Shown piece by piece: positions 46,606 to 56,148 of a stretch of DNA of 64,000 nt (its first letter is position 1; the number at the start of each line of letters is the position of its first letter). Where the stretch lies: positions 490,291-554,290 of the forward strand of contig NZ_FMKA01000001.1 of assembly GCF_900096945.1 (NCBI RefSeq), written 5' to 3'. The notes below the pieces were generated by a model. The model was given only the letters and a program-made list of their open reading frames with translations, was not told the origin of the DNA and did not search any database. The DNA is from Anaerobium acetethylicum (lineage in GTDB: Bacteria > Bacillota > Clostridia > Lachnospirales > Lachnospiraceae). A program made the translations under genes and the position numbers.

Positions 46606-46941
46606 TTATTCCTTCACTACATCCCTTAGGATAAGCAGGCCTTCCATGGTCTTTGGAAAACCGGACGTGGGCGCAACAAGAAGAATCGCATGCTCGATCT
46701 CTTCCTTTGTGCATCCTGCTTTCAGCGCTTTCAGTATATGAGTCCTCAGTGCGTATGGATACTGTGCTTCCGTTGACAGGGCGACTTTAATGAGCCAGCG
46801 TGTCTTCTCATCCAAAGGCCCTCCCTGTTCATGAACCAGCTTTCCGAAATTCTTATAGGCGTCGTAAATTTCCTTATGGTTTTCTGTCAGGTATTCAAGG
46901 TTCTTGTTAATAATATCGATATTTTCAATATATTCATCCAT
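46606..46941 (-). CDS. Carboxymuconolactone decarboxylase/AhpD-like protein
   Basis: The 111-residue alpha-helical protein has the CMD core (LDEKTRWLIKVALSTEAQYPYALRTHILKALKAGCTKEEIEHAILLVAPTSGFP). One Cys is present, in AGCTKEE, but there is no CxxC of the AhpD redox centre, and the usual EHH-type motif is changed to RTH. Function is therefore uncertain; it is probably a small CMD-fold oxidoreductase or binding protein. AAGGGGG precedes the ATG. Confidence 0.7.
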   Translation of the reverse strand: MDEYIENIDIINKNLEYLTENHKEIYDAYKNFGKLVHEQGGPLDEKTRWLIKVALSTEAQYPYALRTHILKALKAGCTKEEIEHAILLVAPTSGFPKTMEGLLILRDVVKE

Positions 46942-47011
46942 CTTTCTTCCCCCTTGAGATCGCTAATTTGAATGGTAGCAGGTTTTGCATAAGGCTTTTT
47001 CTTTTCTATCT

Positions 47012-47191
47012 TTAATTATTTTCATATTTTTCAGGATTGAACCCGTTCTTTTGAGCTGTCCTGATCAGCTCCTCATCAGAGCATTTCTGAATCCGCTCCA
47101 GTTCCGTCAGTGCCATCGGAAACCCTGCAAAAGCCTCGGTGCCGAAGTAGTTCTCAAGATCCCTCCTGAGCAGGTCGATATCGATTGCCAA
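47012..47191 (-). CDS. Small hypothetical protein with TTG start (59 residues)
   Basis: The frame starts at TTG with AAAGGGG about 10 bases upstream and encodes a charged helical protein beginning MAIDIDLLRRDLENYFGTEA and ending GFNPEKYENN. Regular codon use and a good ribosome site support coding. There is no known domain. It sits 70 bases after the CMD gene start region and downstream of the membrane-anchored gene at 47281, possibly on its message. Confidence 0.6.
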   Translation of the reverse strand: MAIDIDLLRRDLENYFGTEAFAGFPMALTELERIQKCSDEELIRTAQKNGFNPEKYENN

Positions 47192-47280
47192 AATAAGCTT
47201 CCCCTTTCGTTCAAGTTTTTACTGTTGCTTTTCTGTAAATATTCAGAACCCCCTGCCTGTGAGGTTTTTTGTGCAATTTA

Positions 47281-47931
47281 TTATTCCATATTCCTGCCTG
47301 CTGTTTTTGACTGCAGCAGCGGGTAATCCTTTTCATCAATTATCTCAACAGAAGTCACATACAAAACCTCGCATGCTCCATCTCCCGTATCCGTCCTCGA
47401 CAGGCTGGATTCCCATGGGCCGTTCTCGTAATTTACCTTCACGAGATACCCCTCAAATCTTACATAATCCTCTTTCCTGATTCGTTTGATTTTTTTGAGA
47501 ATCTCTTTATCCTTATGGATCAGATGCACATTAGCCGAATGGCTGGCTATATAATCCATAGTGACCGGGCAATCTTCCGAATACCGGTAGTAATACCACC
47601 GCCCGCTCTGGGAATAGTGGATTTCTTCGTCTGCCTCTTCCTGGTTCAGCTCGCCCCAGGCCATGGCCACGTCGTATTTGGAAATTGTGGAGGTGTAGTC
47701 AGAATATGCTTCCTTGCTTTTGACCACTCCCTCAATGGTGTATTCAGCCATCAGCGATACTCCGACATCCCCGTCCCCTCCTGCAACGGTTATGGTTCCA
47801 GGCACGGCAAGATCAACCTGTACTGGATCCGGAACATATCCATGGTATTCCTCAGACCGGAACAGGGATTTCCCGACCAGTAGTGCTATGACTGCAAATT
47901 CTATGATCAATAAATATTTAAGTTTGCTCAT
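47281..47931 (-). CDS. Hypothetical membrane-anchored protein
   Basis: The 216-residue protein has one N-terminal hydrophobic segment (YLLIIEFAVIALLVGKSLF), then an extracytoplasmic-looking domain rich in Tyr, Glu and Asp (SGRWYYYRYSEDCPVTMDYI). I do not recognise a family. The tail has KVNYENGPWESSLSRTDTGDG, typical of beta-sheet. It may be a surface or periplasm-side protein. AAGGAG lies some 14 bases before the ATG. Confidence 0.55.
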   Translation of the reverse strand: MSKLKYLLIIEFAVIALLVGKSLFRSEEYHGYVPDPVQVDLAVPGTITVAGGDGDVGVSLMAEYTIEGVVKSKEAYSDYTSTISKYDVAMAWGELNQEEADEEIHYSQSGRWYYYRYSEDCPVTMDYIASHSANVHLIHKDKEILKKIKRIRKEDYVRFEGYLVKVNYENGPWESSLSRTDTGDGACEVLYVTSVEIIDEKDYPLLQSKTAGRNME

Positions 47932-47989
47932 GGATGTCTTCTATGCTCCTTATGCTATGTTTATTATCTGTCTTCCGGACAGTCTTTGT

Positions 47990-48436
47990 CTAGAATTCCG
48001 CAACATCAAGGATGTAGTAGAGGGCCTCATTCTCAGCTTTCGTTGCAAAGAACGTATCCACGTCGTCCAGGCACTCTTCATACAATACGAATATATCGTA
48101 GCGGGGAAGCATGATTTCCTGAATTGCCTCAAATGCCTTGCAGCTGCTGCCGCCTTCCTTCTCAAAACTCTTGATTTCCGCCTTGATCAGACCGATTTTT
48201 TCGCCAAACCACCTTTCATCAGGTGCGTCATAGAGCTGAAGCGCATCCGAATCTTCATCGTATTCGGCCACAAGATTAAATTCCGCTTTGATGTAGTCCA
48301 ATGCCCGTTTTGCATCCTTGCCCTCAAGCTTCCAGCACTCGCCAGGCTCCCCGGTTCCGAAATCCTGATCCCGAAGCTCTGACTCAGAAAATCCCTTTTC
48401 AATTGCGTATTTGCCAAGTTTAATAACATAACCCAT
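47990..48436 (-). CDS. Hypothetical protein, 148 residues
   Basis: This is a soluble acidic protein starting MGYVIKLGKYAIEKGFSESELRDQDFG, without membrane spans or a cofactor motif. The composition suggests a compact alpha/beta fold. AGGGAGG lies about 10 bases before the chosen ATG at 48436. I do not recognise the family. The C-terminus lies 58 bases upstream of the start of the next minus-strand gene, so co-transcription with 47281 is possible. Confidence 0.55.
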   Translation of the reverse strand: MGYVIKLGKYAIEKGFSESELRDQDFGTGEPGECWKLEGKDAKRALDYIKAEFNLVAEYDEDSDALQLYDAPDERWFGEKIGLIKAEIKSFEKEGGSSCKAFEAIQEIMLPRYDIFVLYEECLDDVDTFFATKAENEALYYILDVAEF

Positions 48437-48606
48437 ATGATTCTGCCTCCCTCTAAGTTTTACCTGCCGGATTTTAGCTGCTATCAACGCTCTTTTAAGC
48501 GGTGGGCATATAATCCATGATCAATCATACCGGTTGCTCATTCAATATTCTTTTCTATATCATATCTCTATGGGTGCCATATATCAAGAGATTATTGCTG
48601 AACAGG

Positions 48607-48648
48607 CAAAAAACGGACCGGGGAAGTCTTTTTCCCCGATCCGTCTAA
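48607..48648 (-). terminator. Terminator of the MYG1-family gene
   Basis: ACGGATCGGGGAA/TTCCCCGGTCCGT stem followed by TTTTTT on the minus strand. Confidence 0.8.
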
Positions 48649-48701
48649 TCAATTGTTCTATGATGTCCCCGGGACATTTTTCTTCACCGGTGCAGGCTGG
48701 T

Positions 48702-49631
48702 TCAAGACCTTTTCCTGCTTGCCAGCTTCATAAACAGAAACTTCAAAAGATGATGCGATTCTGTATTCTCTGCTGATGATTTTTCAGCTTCTGAAATTGC
48801 CATTTCCGCCCCTCTTTTTGCCCCTTCCAGCGTATCGAACGCTGCCAAAAATCCGCCGGCATGACAGAAGCTCAATTCAGGTATTTCGGCTCTCAGAATA
48901 TCTTCTTTCTGCCCCGCCCATCTTTCAGGCAATCTGACTTTCGCTTCGCGCTCCTTGAAGCTCCTGGAAATCACCTGAAGATTAAAGCCCCCTCTCTGGG
49001 AAGGGTAAATAACAAGCCGGGCATCTGAAGGAATCAGGGTTTCTGACCATGGTGCATATTTTGGCAGAACAACGATTCCCTTTTCATCCATGAAAAGCAG
49101 CGCTTCTTCAACAATTGCTTTTGCGCGCTCCTTGCTTTTGCAGGATTCTATTTTATTCTGTATGAACGCTGATGCGAAGTTCAGGGCTGCATGGAATTTT
49201 TCATCTGCATCAGCCGCATCGTCCCAGGTCGGATTGAAGCTGCTGATCACGCTGGATAGCGGATTTCGCTCCCCGGTATTGTCCGTATGATCAAGCGGCT
49301 GGACTATGCTGTGGTCGAACTTCTCTGATTCCGATTCACCTACTATTTCCGGACCCAGGTCTCTCCACAGCTTGCCGAATGAAGCAAATGGAACTCCGTT
49401 TTCTCTTATTTCATTATCCACCTGGTGGTGATCATAAGCACCGCCGCCAATATCGAATACCAGACCCTGAAAATTCTCAGGAACCTTAAATCCCCTTATG
49501 ATTTCAAGATTTGGATTTATATGTTTCAAAAGAGCAGCTGAAAACACATCATCCGAATGGAAAATGCCTCCATGCGTAAATACGCTATCCATGTTCTCTA
49601 TCTGCTCTACACTTATCTTTGCAGTATTCAT
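48702..49631 (-). CDS. MYG1-family (UPF0160) DHH-like hydrolase
   Basis: The 309-residue protein has the MYG1 motifs VFTHGGIFHSDDVFSAALL (metal-binding HSDD), DIGGGAYDHHQ and PLDHTDN, which resemble DHH phosphoesterases. The C-terminal LSFCHAGGFLAAFDTLEGAK is also conserved. Eukaryotic MYG1 is a 3-5 RNA exonuclease; the bacterial role is unclear. Full length. GGAGAAATAAC precedes the ATG. Confidence 0.85.
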   Translation of the reverse strand: MNTAKISVEQIENMDSVFTHGGIFHSDDVFSAALLKHINPNLEIIRGFKVPENFQGLVFDIGGGAYDHHQVDNEIRENGVPFASFGKLWRDLGPEIVGESESEKFDHSIVQPLDHTDNTGERNPLSSVISSFNPTWDDAADADEKFHAALNFASAFIQNKIESCKSKERAKAIVEEALLFMDEKGIVVLPKYAPWSETLIPSDARLVIYPSQRGGFNLQVISRSFKEREAKVRLPERWAGQKEDILRAEIPELSFCHAGGFLAAFDTLEGAKRGAEMAISEAEKSSAENTESHHLLKFLFMKLASRKRS

Positions 49632-49758
49632 TGTTATTTCTCCTTAACCCTCTATCGATATCATTGCTTCATATCAAAGCATACAAGATACCATTATATA
49701 GTAAAAACCATATTTTGCAAGAGCAAAGGGTCTGCTTTGGCCGGCATTCATCTGTTGA

Positions 49759-50115
49759 TTATACTTCTCCCCAGAATTTATATCTATAGTCAGCATGTAC
49801 TTTCCTGACCTGTCTTCCTCCAATAATCATACACATGGAGGTCCATCTCTTTACCATGATATGATTCTGCATGCTTTTGAATTTCAGGCAATAGCCAGGC
49901 TGTTTTTCCGATTCCCTGCGCAAAGGTATCTCGGAGGAATGAATATTATCGCATGCATAACAGGATAATAGCTCTCCTTCATGAAGCATACAGCTGTCGC
50001 CATCAGATTGTTTGATTTGTGGCATATTATCCGCTGTGCGCAAATTAATATTCCCACATTTCTCACACTTGTAAAACAGAACATTGTCTTTTTCCGAATA
50101 GTCAATCAATAACAT
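49759..50115 (-). CDS. Small Cys-rich (zinc-ribbon-like) hypothetical protein
   Basis: The 118-residue protein has CEKCGN near residue 17, a second pair CYACDN near 52, and further single Cys residues. Two CxxC pairs suggest a Zn or Fe site; the first half recalls the N-terminal desulforedoxin-like ribbon, but I cannot assign a family. The C-terminal part is basic (MVKRWTSMCMIIGGRQVRKVHADYRYKFWGEV). AGGAGGGG precedes the ATG. Confidence 0.5.
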   Translation of the reverse strand: MLLIDYSEKDNVLFYKCEKCGNINLRTADNMPQIKQSDGDSCMLHEGELLSCYACDNIHSSEIPLRRESEKQPGYCLKFKSMQNHIMVKRWTSMCMIIGGRQVRKVHADYRYKFWGEV

Positions 50116-50305
50116 TTTAACCCCTCCTGTTTTTGGATTTTGTTACATTATTGTTACAATTGAGTAATCATTATAATATTATTATGCAACATATTACGAA
50201 ATAATGCCACTGTTTATTAACATTTTGTGTAAAAGTTTTTTTATTTCTCACTTTTTACTCATTATCACATTATAATCATTCTCTCCCTTGTCCTTTGGAC
50301 ATTAT

Positions 50306-50484
50306 GTGCGGAGCGTTTTTTATCTCATAGGACGAACTTTCCCATGACAGGACAAAGAGTCTGCCTTGGCAGACTCTCGCGCCGAGCGCGGTCGCTTTTG
50401 CGACACAATTCTCATCGCGCGAGTGCGCTTCCACGCGGAGCGTTTTTTATCTCATAGGACGAACTTTCCTATGAGATAAAAAAA
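50306..50484. repeat. Structured intergenic repeat, full copy plus partial duplicate (family 1, copy B)
   Basis: A truncated unit (50306-50350) is followed by a complete unit. The complete unit has a hairpin AGAGTCTGCC/GGCAGACTCT (50356-50377), a GTCGC/GCGAC hairpin and a CTCGCGC/GCGCGAG long-range pair. It then has GCGGAGCGTTTTTTAT and a 17-bp inverted repeat TTTTTTATCTCATAGGA with its complement. Sequence order matches the copy at 56149 while stem bases differ in compensating pairs. It abuts the terminator at 50486. Confidence 0.7.
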
Positions 50485-50485
50485 A

Positions 50486-50517
50486 GAGCACCACTAACTA
50501 CCGCGTTAGCAATGCCC
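50486..50517 (-). terminator. Terminator of the DUF2156 gene
   Basis: GGGCATTGCTAAC/GTTAGTGGTGCTC stem (wobbles) with eight T on the minus strand; the T run borders the structured repeat. Confidence 0.7.
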
Positions 50518-50581
50518 CTAATCTCTCATTCTATATCTGTATCAGACCATTTCCTGACTAACCAGTACTGCCTCTTCCAGG

Positions 50582-51481
50582 CTACGCCTGTTCTTTCCTG
50601 ACTAAAATCCCCTTTTCGGCCATAAATGCCGGATAATAAGATTCTTTTGCTTTTCTCAGCCCTTCGATTCCCATGTCTTCCTCCCTGTTTATATACCTGT
50701 ATTCTGAGAGTTCATGTAAAACAAACTGCTGGTTGATCATCGGATATGCTCCCTGTATCTCCGCAAAGGCCTTTTCAAAATGAACAATAAACATATCATC
50801 GCCCGACCTTTCACCCATTGTCAGCGCAATAATCCTTCCATTTATTCTTATGATACCACCTGACATTCCCAATTCTTCTCTAAGCTGCAGTCCTTTGATA
50901 AGCACGCAGATTTCAGCTGCTTTCGATTTATCTTCGCAGCACCCATTCTGGACACACCATTCTTTGACCATTTCGATGCATTCTTCCGTGTTGGAATCAG
51001 TTATGGGCTCGTAGGTCCAGTCCTCATTTGTCTTTAAGAATTTGTTGATATGGTTCTTCTTGCCATGATATTTCTTGCCTGTGATATTTTTCAAATCTTC
51101 CATATGATAGACATAGTCTGCATGATCCCTGTTATAGCGGATTTCGAATTCACCGGGATATATATTTTCAATTTCATCAAACATATCCGGCTCAATGATA
51201 TTCATTTCAAATGGTATTCCCTGCTCTTCACAATATGCAAACAGCCATTCAAATGCCTTTTTCAAGTCGCCCTTCCCCATGGGAAACGAAAAATTAACCT
51301 TTTCATCCACCCTGAACATTATGATCAGCATGTCCTCCGCGATCGTGTACCTGGTATCATAAACCTCCGACCATAAAACCAGATTTCCCACGCTGTAATC
51401 GCATGCCCTGTGACTGCGCATACCCAGATATTTTCCCAGTATTTCTTTATCTTCAATTGTTATCTTTTTAAATTTTTCCAT
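50582..51481 (-). CDS. DUF2156 (phosphatidylglycerol lysyltransferase C-terminal-like) protein
   Basis: The 299-residue soluble protein has the GNAT-like double domain of DUF2156: [47 protein letters not shown] and [41 protein letters not shown]. Related domains transfer aminoacyl groups from aminoacyl-tRNA to lipids or peptides; here there is no membrane flippase part, so the substrate is unknown. AGGAAGG precedes the ATG. Confidence 0.8.
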   Translation of the reverse strand: [299 protein letters not shown]

Positions 51482-51559
51482 TTTCGCACCTTCCTGTTTT
51501 GCCTGTCTTTATAAATTGTGTTCATCGAATGTAACTTTGAAAGACATATTCCTTAATTA

Positions 51560-51673
51560 TTACTTAATTATTAATTCTATCACCCTGTCCGTAATTGTCT
51601 GTGACTTTGTCACATTAAGGCCATCATAAGAAGCAATGGCATCATATCCGGTGTTTTCAGGATATACTGCCAT
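51560..51673 (-). CDS. Possible 37-residue ORF after the IscU-like gene
   Basis: The frame begins MAVYPENTGYDAIASYDGLN and ends VIELIIK. It starts 15 bases after the IscU-like stop without a strong ribosome site (GAAGAAGCG). Its first half coincides with an imperfect inverted repeat (51628-51684), so it may be a coincidence within a terminator-like structure. Confidence 0.25.
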   Translation of the reverse strand: MAVYPENTGYDAIASYDGLNVTKSQTITDRVIELIIK

Positions 51674-51688
51674 CGCTTCTTCTACTTT

Positions 51689-52327
51689 TTATATTTCCTC
51701 AAATTCAATCATTACCTCTTTCACATCCCACAGATTTTCCAGTCTTTCTTTTGCCTCTTCTTTTATGGAAGCAGCAAACTGGTGGTTTTCCGGCAGGTCT
51801 ACCACAACCCTGATTACGCCGTCTTTGATCTCAATTTCTTTGACCAGATTCGTAGCCACCATATCAAGGCCCTTCATAGGATTCATTACTCTTTTCAGCC
51901 TTCTTCTCACGACTGCCTCTGTTGTGGGATCCTTGCTGACAGCCAGGCCCTGCTTTTCTTCGTAATTCTGTATGGCGCTTCTCAAGCCCTCCACTGCCAG
52001 AACCGAGCAGTGGGCTTTTATTGCAGGCAGGCCTCCCAATGCCTCGGATGCCTCCTTCCAGGTGATCTTCTTTGCTTCCTCAATTGTTTTTCCCTTTGCC
52101 AGCTCAGTGATGATGGATCCGGTTGCGATGTTGGAAGCGCACCCGTAGGATTCAAACTTGATATCCGTTATTTTTTTTGTATCGGGCTCTACCTGAAGAT
52201 AAACAGTGACCATGTCTCCGCAGGCCGGGCTTCCTTCAGTCGCTTTCCCGTCCGGATGTTCCAGACTGCCGACATTACGTGGATTACGAAAATGCTCTAA
52301 TACGATATCATTATATGGAAATGGCAT
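51689..52327 (-). CDS. IscU-type Fe-S scaffold fused to a DUF59/MIP18-like domain
   Basis: The 212-residue protein has an IscU domain with all three cluster Cys (Cys36 in GSPACGDM, Cys63 in YGCASNIATGS, Cys107 in KAHCSVLA), Asp38, and an LPAIK motif like the LPPVK chaperone site. After about residue 140 a second domain (NPMKGLDMVATNLVKEIEIKDG ... LENLWDVKEVMIEFE) resembles DUF59/MIP18 Fe-S assembly factors. The scaffold half should assemble Fe-S clusters. It starts 2 bases after the IscS-like stop. The fusion is uncommon. Confidence 0.8.
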   Translation of the reverse strand: MPFPYNDIVLEHFRNPRNVGSLEHPDGKATEGSPACGDMVTVYLQVEPDTKKITDIKFESYGCASNIATGSIITELAKGKTIEEAKKITWKEASEALGGLPAIKAHCSVLAVEGLRSAIQNYEEKQGLAVSKDPTTEAVVRRRLKRVMNPMKGLDMVATNLVKEIEIKDGVIRVVVDLPENHQFAASIKEEAKERLENLWDVKEVMIEFEEI

Positions 52328-52329
52328 TT

Positions 52330-53505
52330 CTACTCGCCTCCTGTTTTCCCCAGAGGACTGATTCTTCTCAGGTCCTCTACGATTTTAGCCAATTTATCAA
52401 CTACGATCCCGATTTCCTCCATGGTATTCAGGCGGCTGAATGTGAACCTGATGGACCCATGTGCCCTTTCATGGTCTCCCCCGATTGCCATCATCACATG
52501 GCTTGCCTCGAGTGACCTGCTGAAGCATGCGGAACCGGTGCTTACGGCAATTCCGTACATGTCCAGATGCAGGGTAATGGATTCGCCTTCTACATGGTGG
52601 AAGGTGATATTCGCATTCTGGGGTATCCGCTTGTCCCTGTCCCCGTTCAAAGTAACGATCGGTATCTTTTCAAATACGAGACTGATGATCCTATCCCGCA
52701 TTTCCTTCAAAAGCTGATTTTCATCGTCGTTGATCAGTTCGACCGCTTTTGCAAAACCGACTGCCCCGGGAATGTTTTCGATTCCTGCCCGCAGATCGAA
52801 TTCCTGAAAACCGCCGTCCATGATCTTGACGATCGGCGTTCCCTTCCGCACAAAAAGTCCCCCGATTCCTTTCGGCCCATGGATGGTATGGGCGGATATG
52901 GTGATCAGATCCACATCTATCTTCCTTACATCCAAAGGGATTCTTTTGAAAGTATGGGTCGCATCCGTGTGAAAGAGGACGTTCTTTTGCCTGCACAGGG
53001 TACCTATTGCGGCAATGTCCTGGACTGTGCCGATTTCCTGGTTGGCATGCTGCACGGAAACAAGGATGGTATCATCCCTGATCAACGCTTCCAGCTGTGC
53101 AACATTCACGAACCCCATCTCGTCGACATCGAGATAATCAACCTCAAAGCCTTCCTTCTCTAAAGCTTTCGCACTATGCAGGACCGGAAAATCCTCAATT
53201 TTAGAAACAATAATATGCCGTCCCTTTTTTGCGCCTAATGCCCTGGCAACTCCTTTAATGGCCAGATTGCTCGATTCCGTATTGCCTGAAGTGAAAATCA
53301 GTTCATCCGCTTCTGCCCCCAAAGAACCCGCAATCCTGTCCCGGGCCTCTGACAGTATTTCACGTGCTTCAAGGCCCTGTGAATAGCCGAATTCCGAAGT
53401 GGCGACTGCATAATCATCAAGATAGCACGGCCGCATCGCTTCAAGTACCTTTTCATCCAGTCTGGTTGTTGCAGAGTTATCTAGGTAAATCACTTTTCCT
53501 GCCAT
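52330..53505 (-). CDS. IscS/NifS-like aminotransferase-fold protein lacking the PLP lysine
   Basis: The 391-residue protein is clearly IscS/NifS-like (YLDNSATTRLDEKV, FTSGNTESSNLAIKG, HANQEIGTVQ, STGSACFSRSLEASHV with active-site Cys327). However, the Schiff-base lysine of the SGHKIYGPKG motif is Thr207 (SAHTIHGPKG), and the catalytic His of the TEHKAV motif is Asp105 (IEDFPV). The GGGxERGxRSGT loop is changed to GGFQEFDLRAGI. It should not form a normal PLP aldimine. Archaeoglobus fulgidus IscS is a described lysine-less case. A role as cysteine-ligand or sulfur-acceptor partner for the adjacent IscU is inferred. GAGGTG precedes the ATG. Confidence 0.8.
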   Translation of the reverse strand: MAGKVIYLDNSATTRLDEKVLEAMRPCYLDDYAVATSEFGYSQGLEAREILSEARDRIAGSLGAEADELIFTSGNTESSNLAIKGVARALGAKKGRHIIVSKIEDFPVLHSAKALEKEGFEVDYLDVDEMGFVNVAQLEALIRDDTILVSVQHANQEIGTVQDIAAIGTLCRQKNVLFHTDATHTFKRIPLDVRKIDVDLITISAHTIHGPKGIGGLFVRKGTPIVKIMDGGFQEFDLRAGIENIPGAVGFAKAVELINDDENQLLKEMRDRIISLVFEKIPIVTLNGDRDKRIPQNANITFHHVEGESITLHLDMYGIAVSTGSACFSRSLEASHVMMAIGGDHERAHGSIRFTFSRLNTMEEIGIVVDKLAKIVEDLRRISPLGKTGGE

Positions 53506-53514
53506 CTCTTCACC

Positions 53515-53934
53515 TCATATGAACAACGTTATTGTTGAATTCCTGGCTTCTTTGATATAGGTGCCTACCGCTCCATAGGAGTCGATCAGATCCGTATTCA
53601 GGCCGCTTCGCTTCACGCCCATGATTTCCATGGTCATCTCGCAGGCAATGACTTTTCCTCCGAGTTCTTTGAAATCTGCGAACAGCCTTTCCAGAGAAGC
53701 GACATTCGCCTTCTTCATCCTTCTCCTGATCATGCGCTTCCCGATGCCGAGCATATTCATCTTCGATAGTGCACCTTTATTCAGTCCTCCTTTTTTCAGG
53801 CGCAGCAGGCCGAAAAAGGTGAAGTACATGGAAACCTCCATACCCATAGCCAGGGCTCCGTTAGCCACAATTAATGCACTGTATATCTTGTCCAGGTCTC
53901 CGCTGTGAACAATGATCGTCGCTTTCTCACTCAT
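53515..53934 (-). CDS. DsrE/F-like sulfur-relay protein (COG2210 type)
   Basis: The 139-residue protein has the DsrE-like alpha/beta fold (KATIIVHSGDLDKIYSALIVANGALAMGMEVSMYFTFFGLLRL) with one conserved-looking Cys in KVIACEMTMEIMGV. Proteins of this type next to TusA are thought to carry persulfide. The MSEKA start (53934) avoids overlap with tusA; GGTGG is about 11 bases upstream. It precedes the IscS-like gene by 9 bases. Confidence 0.75.
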   Translation of the reverse strand: MSEKATIIVHSGDLDKIYSALIVANGALAMGMEVSMYFTFFGLLRLKKGGLNKGALSKMNMLGIGKRMIRRRMKKANVASLERLFADFKELGGKVIACEMTMEIMGVKRSGLNTDLIDSYGAVGTYIKEARNSTITLFI

Positions 53935-53954
53935 ATCCGTTCCACCGTCCCTTC

Positions 53955-54176
53955 CTATTTCTGCAGCTTTATTTTCCACTCATTTCCAATCTGTTCATTG
54001 CTGATGATCTTCACAGATAAGGCATCAGCAGCCATGGGGATTTCCAGCTTTGATGCGGGATGGGTCCCGATGATTTCAATAAAATCGCCCTCTGCAGCCT
54101 TTCTTAAGGCCTTTCGCATTTCCACAAGCGGTATCGGGCATGTTTCTCCTCTGACGTCCAGTTTTATCTCAGCCAT
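53955..54176 (-). CDS. TusA-family sulfurtransferase
   Basis: The 73-residue protein has the family signature DVRGETCPIPLVEMRKAL, with the persulfide-carrying Cys13 in the CPxP motif. TusA accepts sulfur from a desulfurase and hands it to DsrE-like partners, tRNA thiolation or cofactor synthesis. Here it lies between enolase and DsrE. GGGAGG precedes the ATG. Confidence 0.88.
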   Translation of the reverse strand: MAEIKLDVRGETCPIPLVEMRKALRKAAEGDFIEIIGTHPASKLEIPMAADALSVKIISNEQIGNEWKIKLQK

Positions 54177-54223
54177 ACATTAACCTCCCATCATACTGTT
54201 CCGGTTCACCTGCTGCCCCGACG

Positions 54224-55549
<1,326 letters not shown>

Positions 55550-55564
55550 CTATCCCTGCACCGG

Positions 55565-55604
55565 GATTCAAAACGCAAAAACCGACCCTGAAGGGCCGGT
55601 TTCT
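55565..55604 (-). terminator. Terminator-like hairpin in the eno leader
   Basis: ACGCAGAAACCGGCCCT pairs with AGGGTCGGTTTTTGCGT, followed by TTTTG. It lies between the eno promoter and its ribosome site, so it could attenuate transcription. Confidence 0.55.
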
Positions 55605-55682
55605 GCGTAATCTTTTATGTTGGAGGATACTGTTTTATGCTTGACCGCATTAACCAAACCCCAATTTCTGATTCTTTCGCTC

Positions 55683-55691
55683 ATTATATCA
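55683..55691 (-). promoter_or_regulatory. eno promoter (extended -10)
   Basis: Minus strand TGATATAAT is an extended -10; a weak TTTCAA sits 17 bases further upstream. Expected start near 55676. Confidence 0.6.
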
Positions 55692-55786
55692 TATCTTTTT
55701 GATTATTGAAACGCAATTTAATCATTTGCCTTGTAATTTCTGAAAACGCCATTTCTGAAAACAAATATTTCTGCCGTTCCCTCTCG

Positions 55787-56116
55787 TTACCATTTCCCTT
55801 TGCCTGCATGATCTGCAATTTCAGATTTGCTTCTCTGCTTTATGATGCCTGCTTCCTCCTGTGCCTTCTTAAAAGTCACATAGCAGGTAGAATCGAGATT
55901 GATCTCCATACCCTCTTCTGCCAATCTTTTCATTCTTGCAGCAAGTTTTATAAGTTCCATATGAATGTCATTTGTACGGGTTGAATCAGTAATTTTATTT
56001 GCGGCTTCTTCGGACAGATTTGAGAACTTGTGCTCCGGAACAGCACATTTCGGGCATTTTTCAGGCGCTGCATCCCCCTCATAGATGTAACCGCAGACAG
56101 AACATTTCCATAACAT
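55787..56116 (-). CDS. Rubredoxin-domain protein with helical tail
   Basis: The 109-residue protein starts with a rubredoxin-type iron site (CSVCGYIYEGDAAPEKCPKC) like the C-terminal domain of rubrerythrin, here placed N-terminal. A helical region with no di-iron ExxH motifs follows (HMELIKLAARMKRLAEEGMEI). It is probably an electron carrier in oxidative-stress or other redox reactions. GAGAGGGG precedes the ATG. Confidence 0.7.
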   Translation of the reverse strand: MLWKCSVCGYIYEGDAAPEKCPKCAVPEHKFSNLSEEAANKITDSTRTNDIHMELIKLAARMKRLAEEGMEINLDSTCYVTFKKAQEEAGIIKQRSKSEIADHAGKGKW

Positions 56117-56148
56117 AATTTTTTCCCCTCTCTTTTACTATATCGTGA

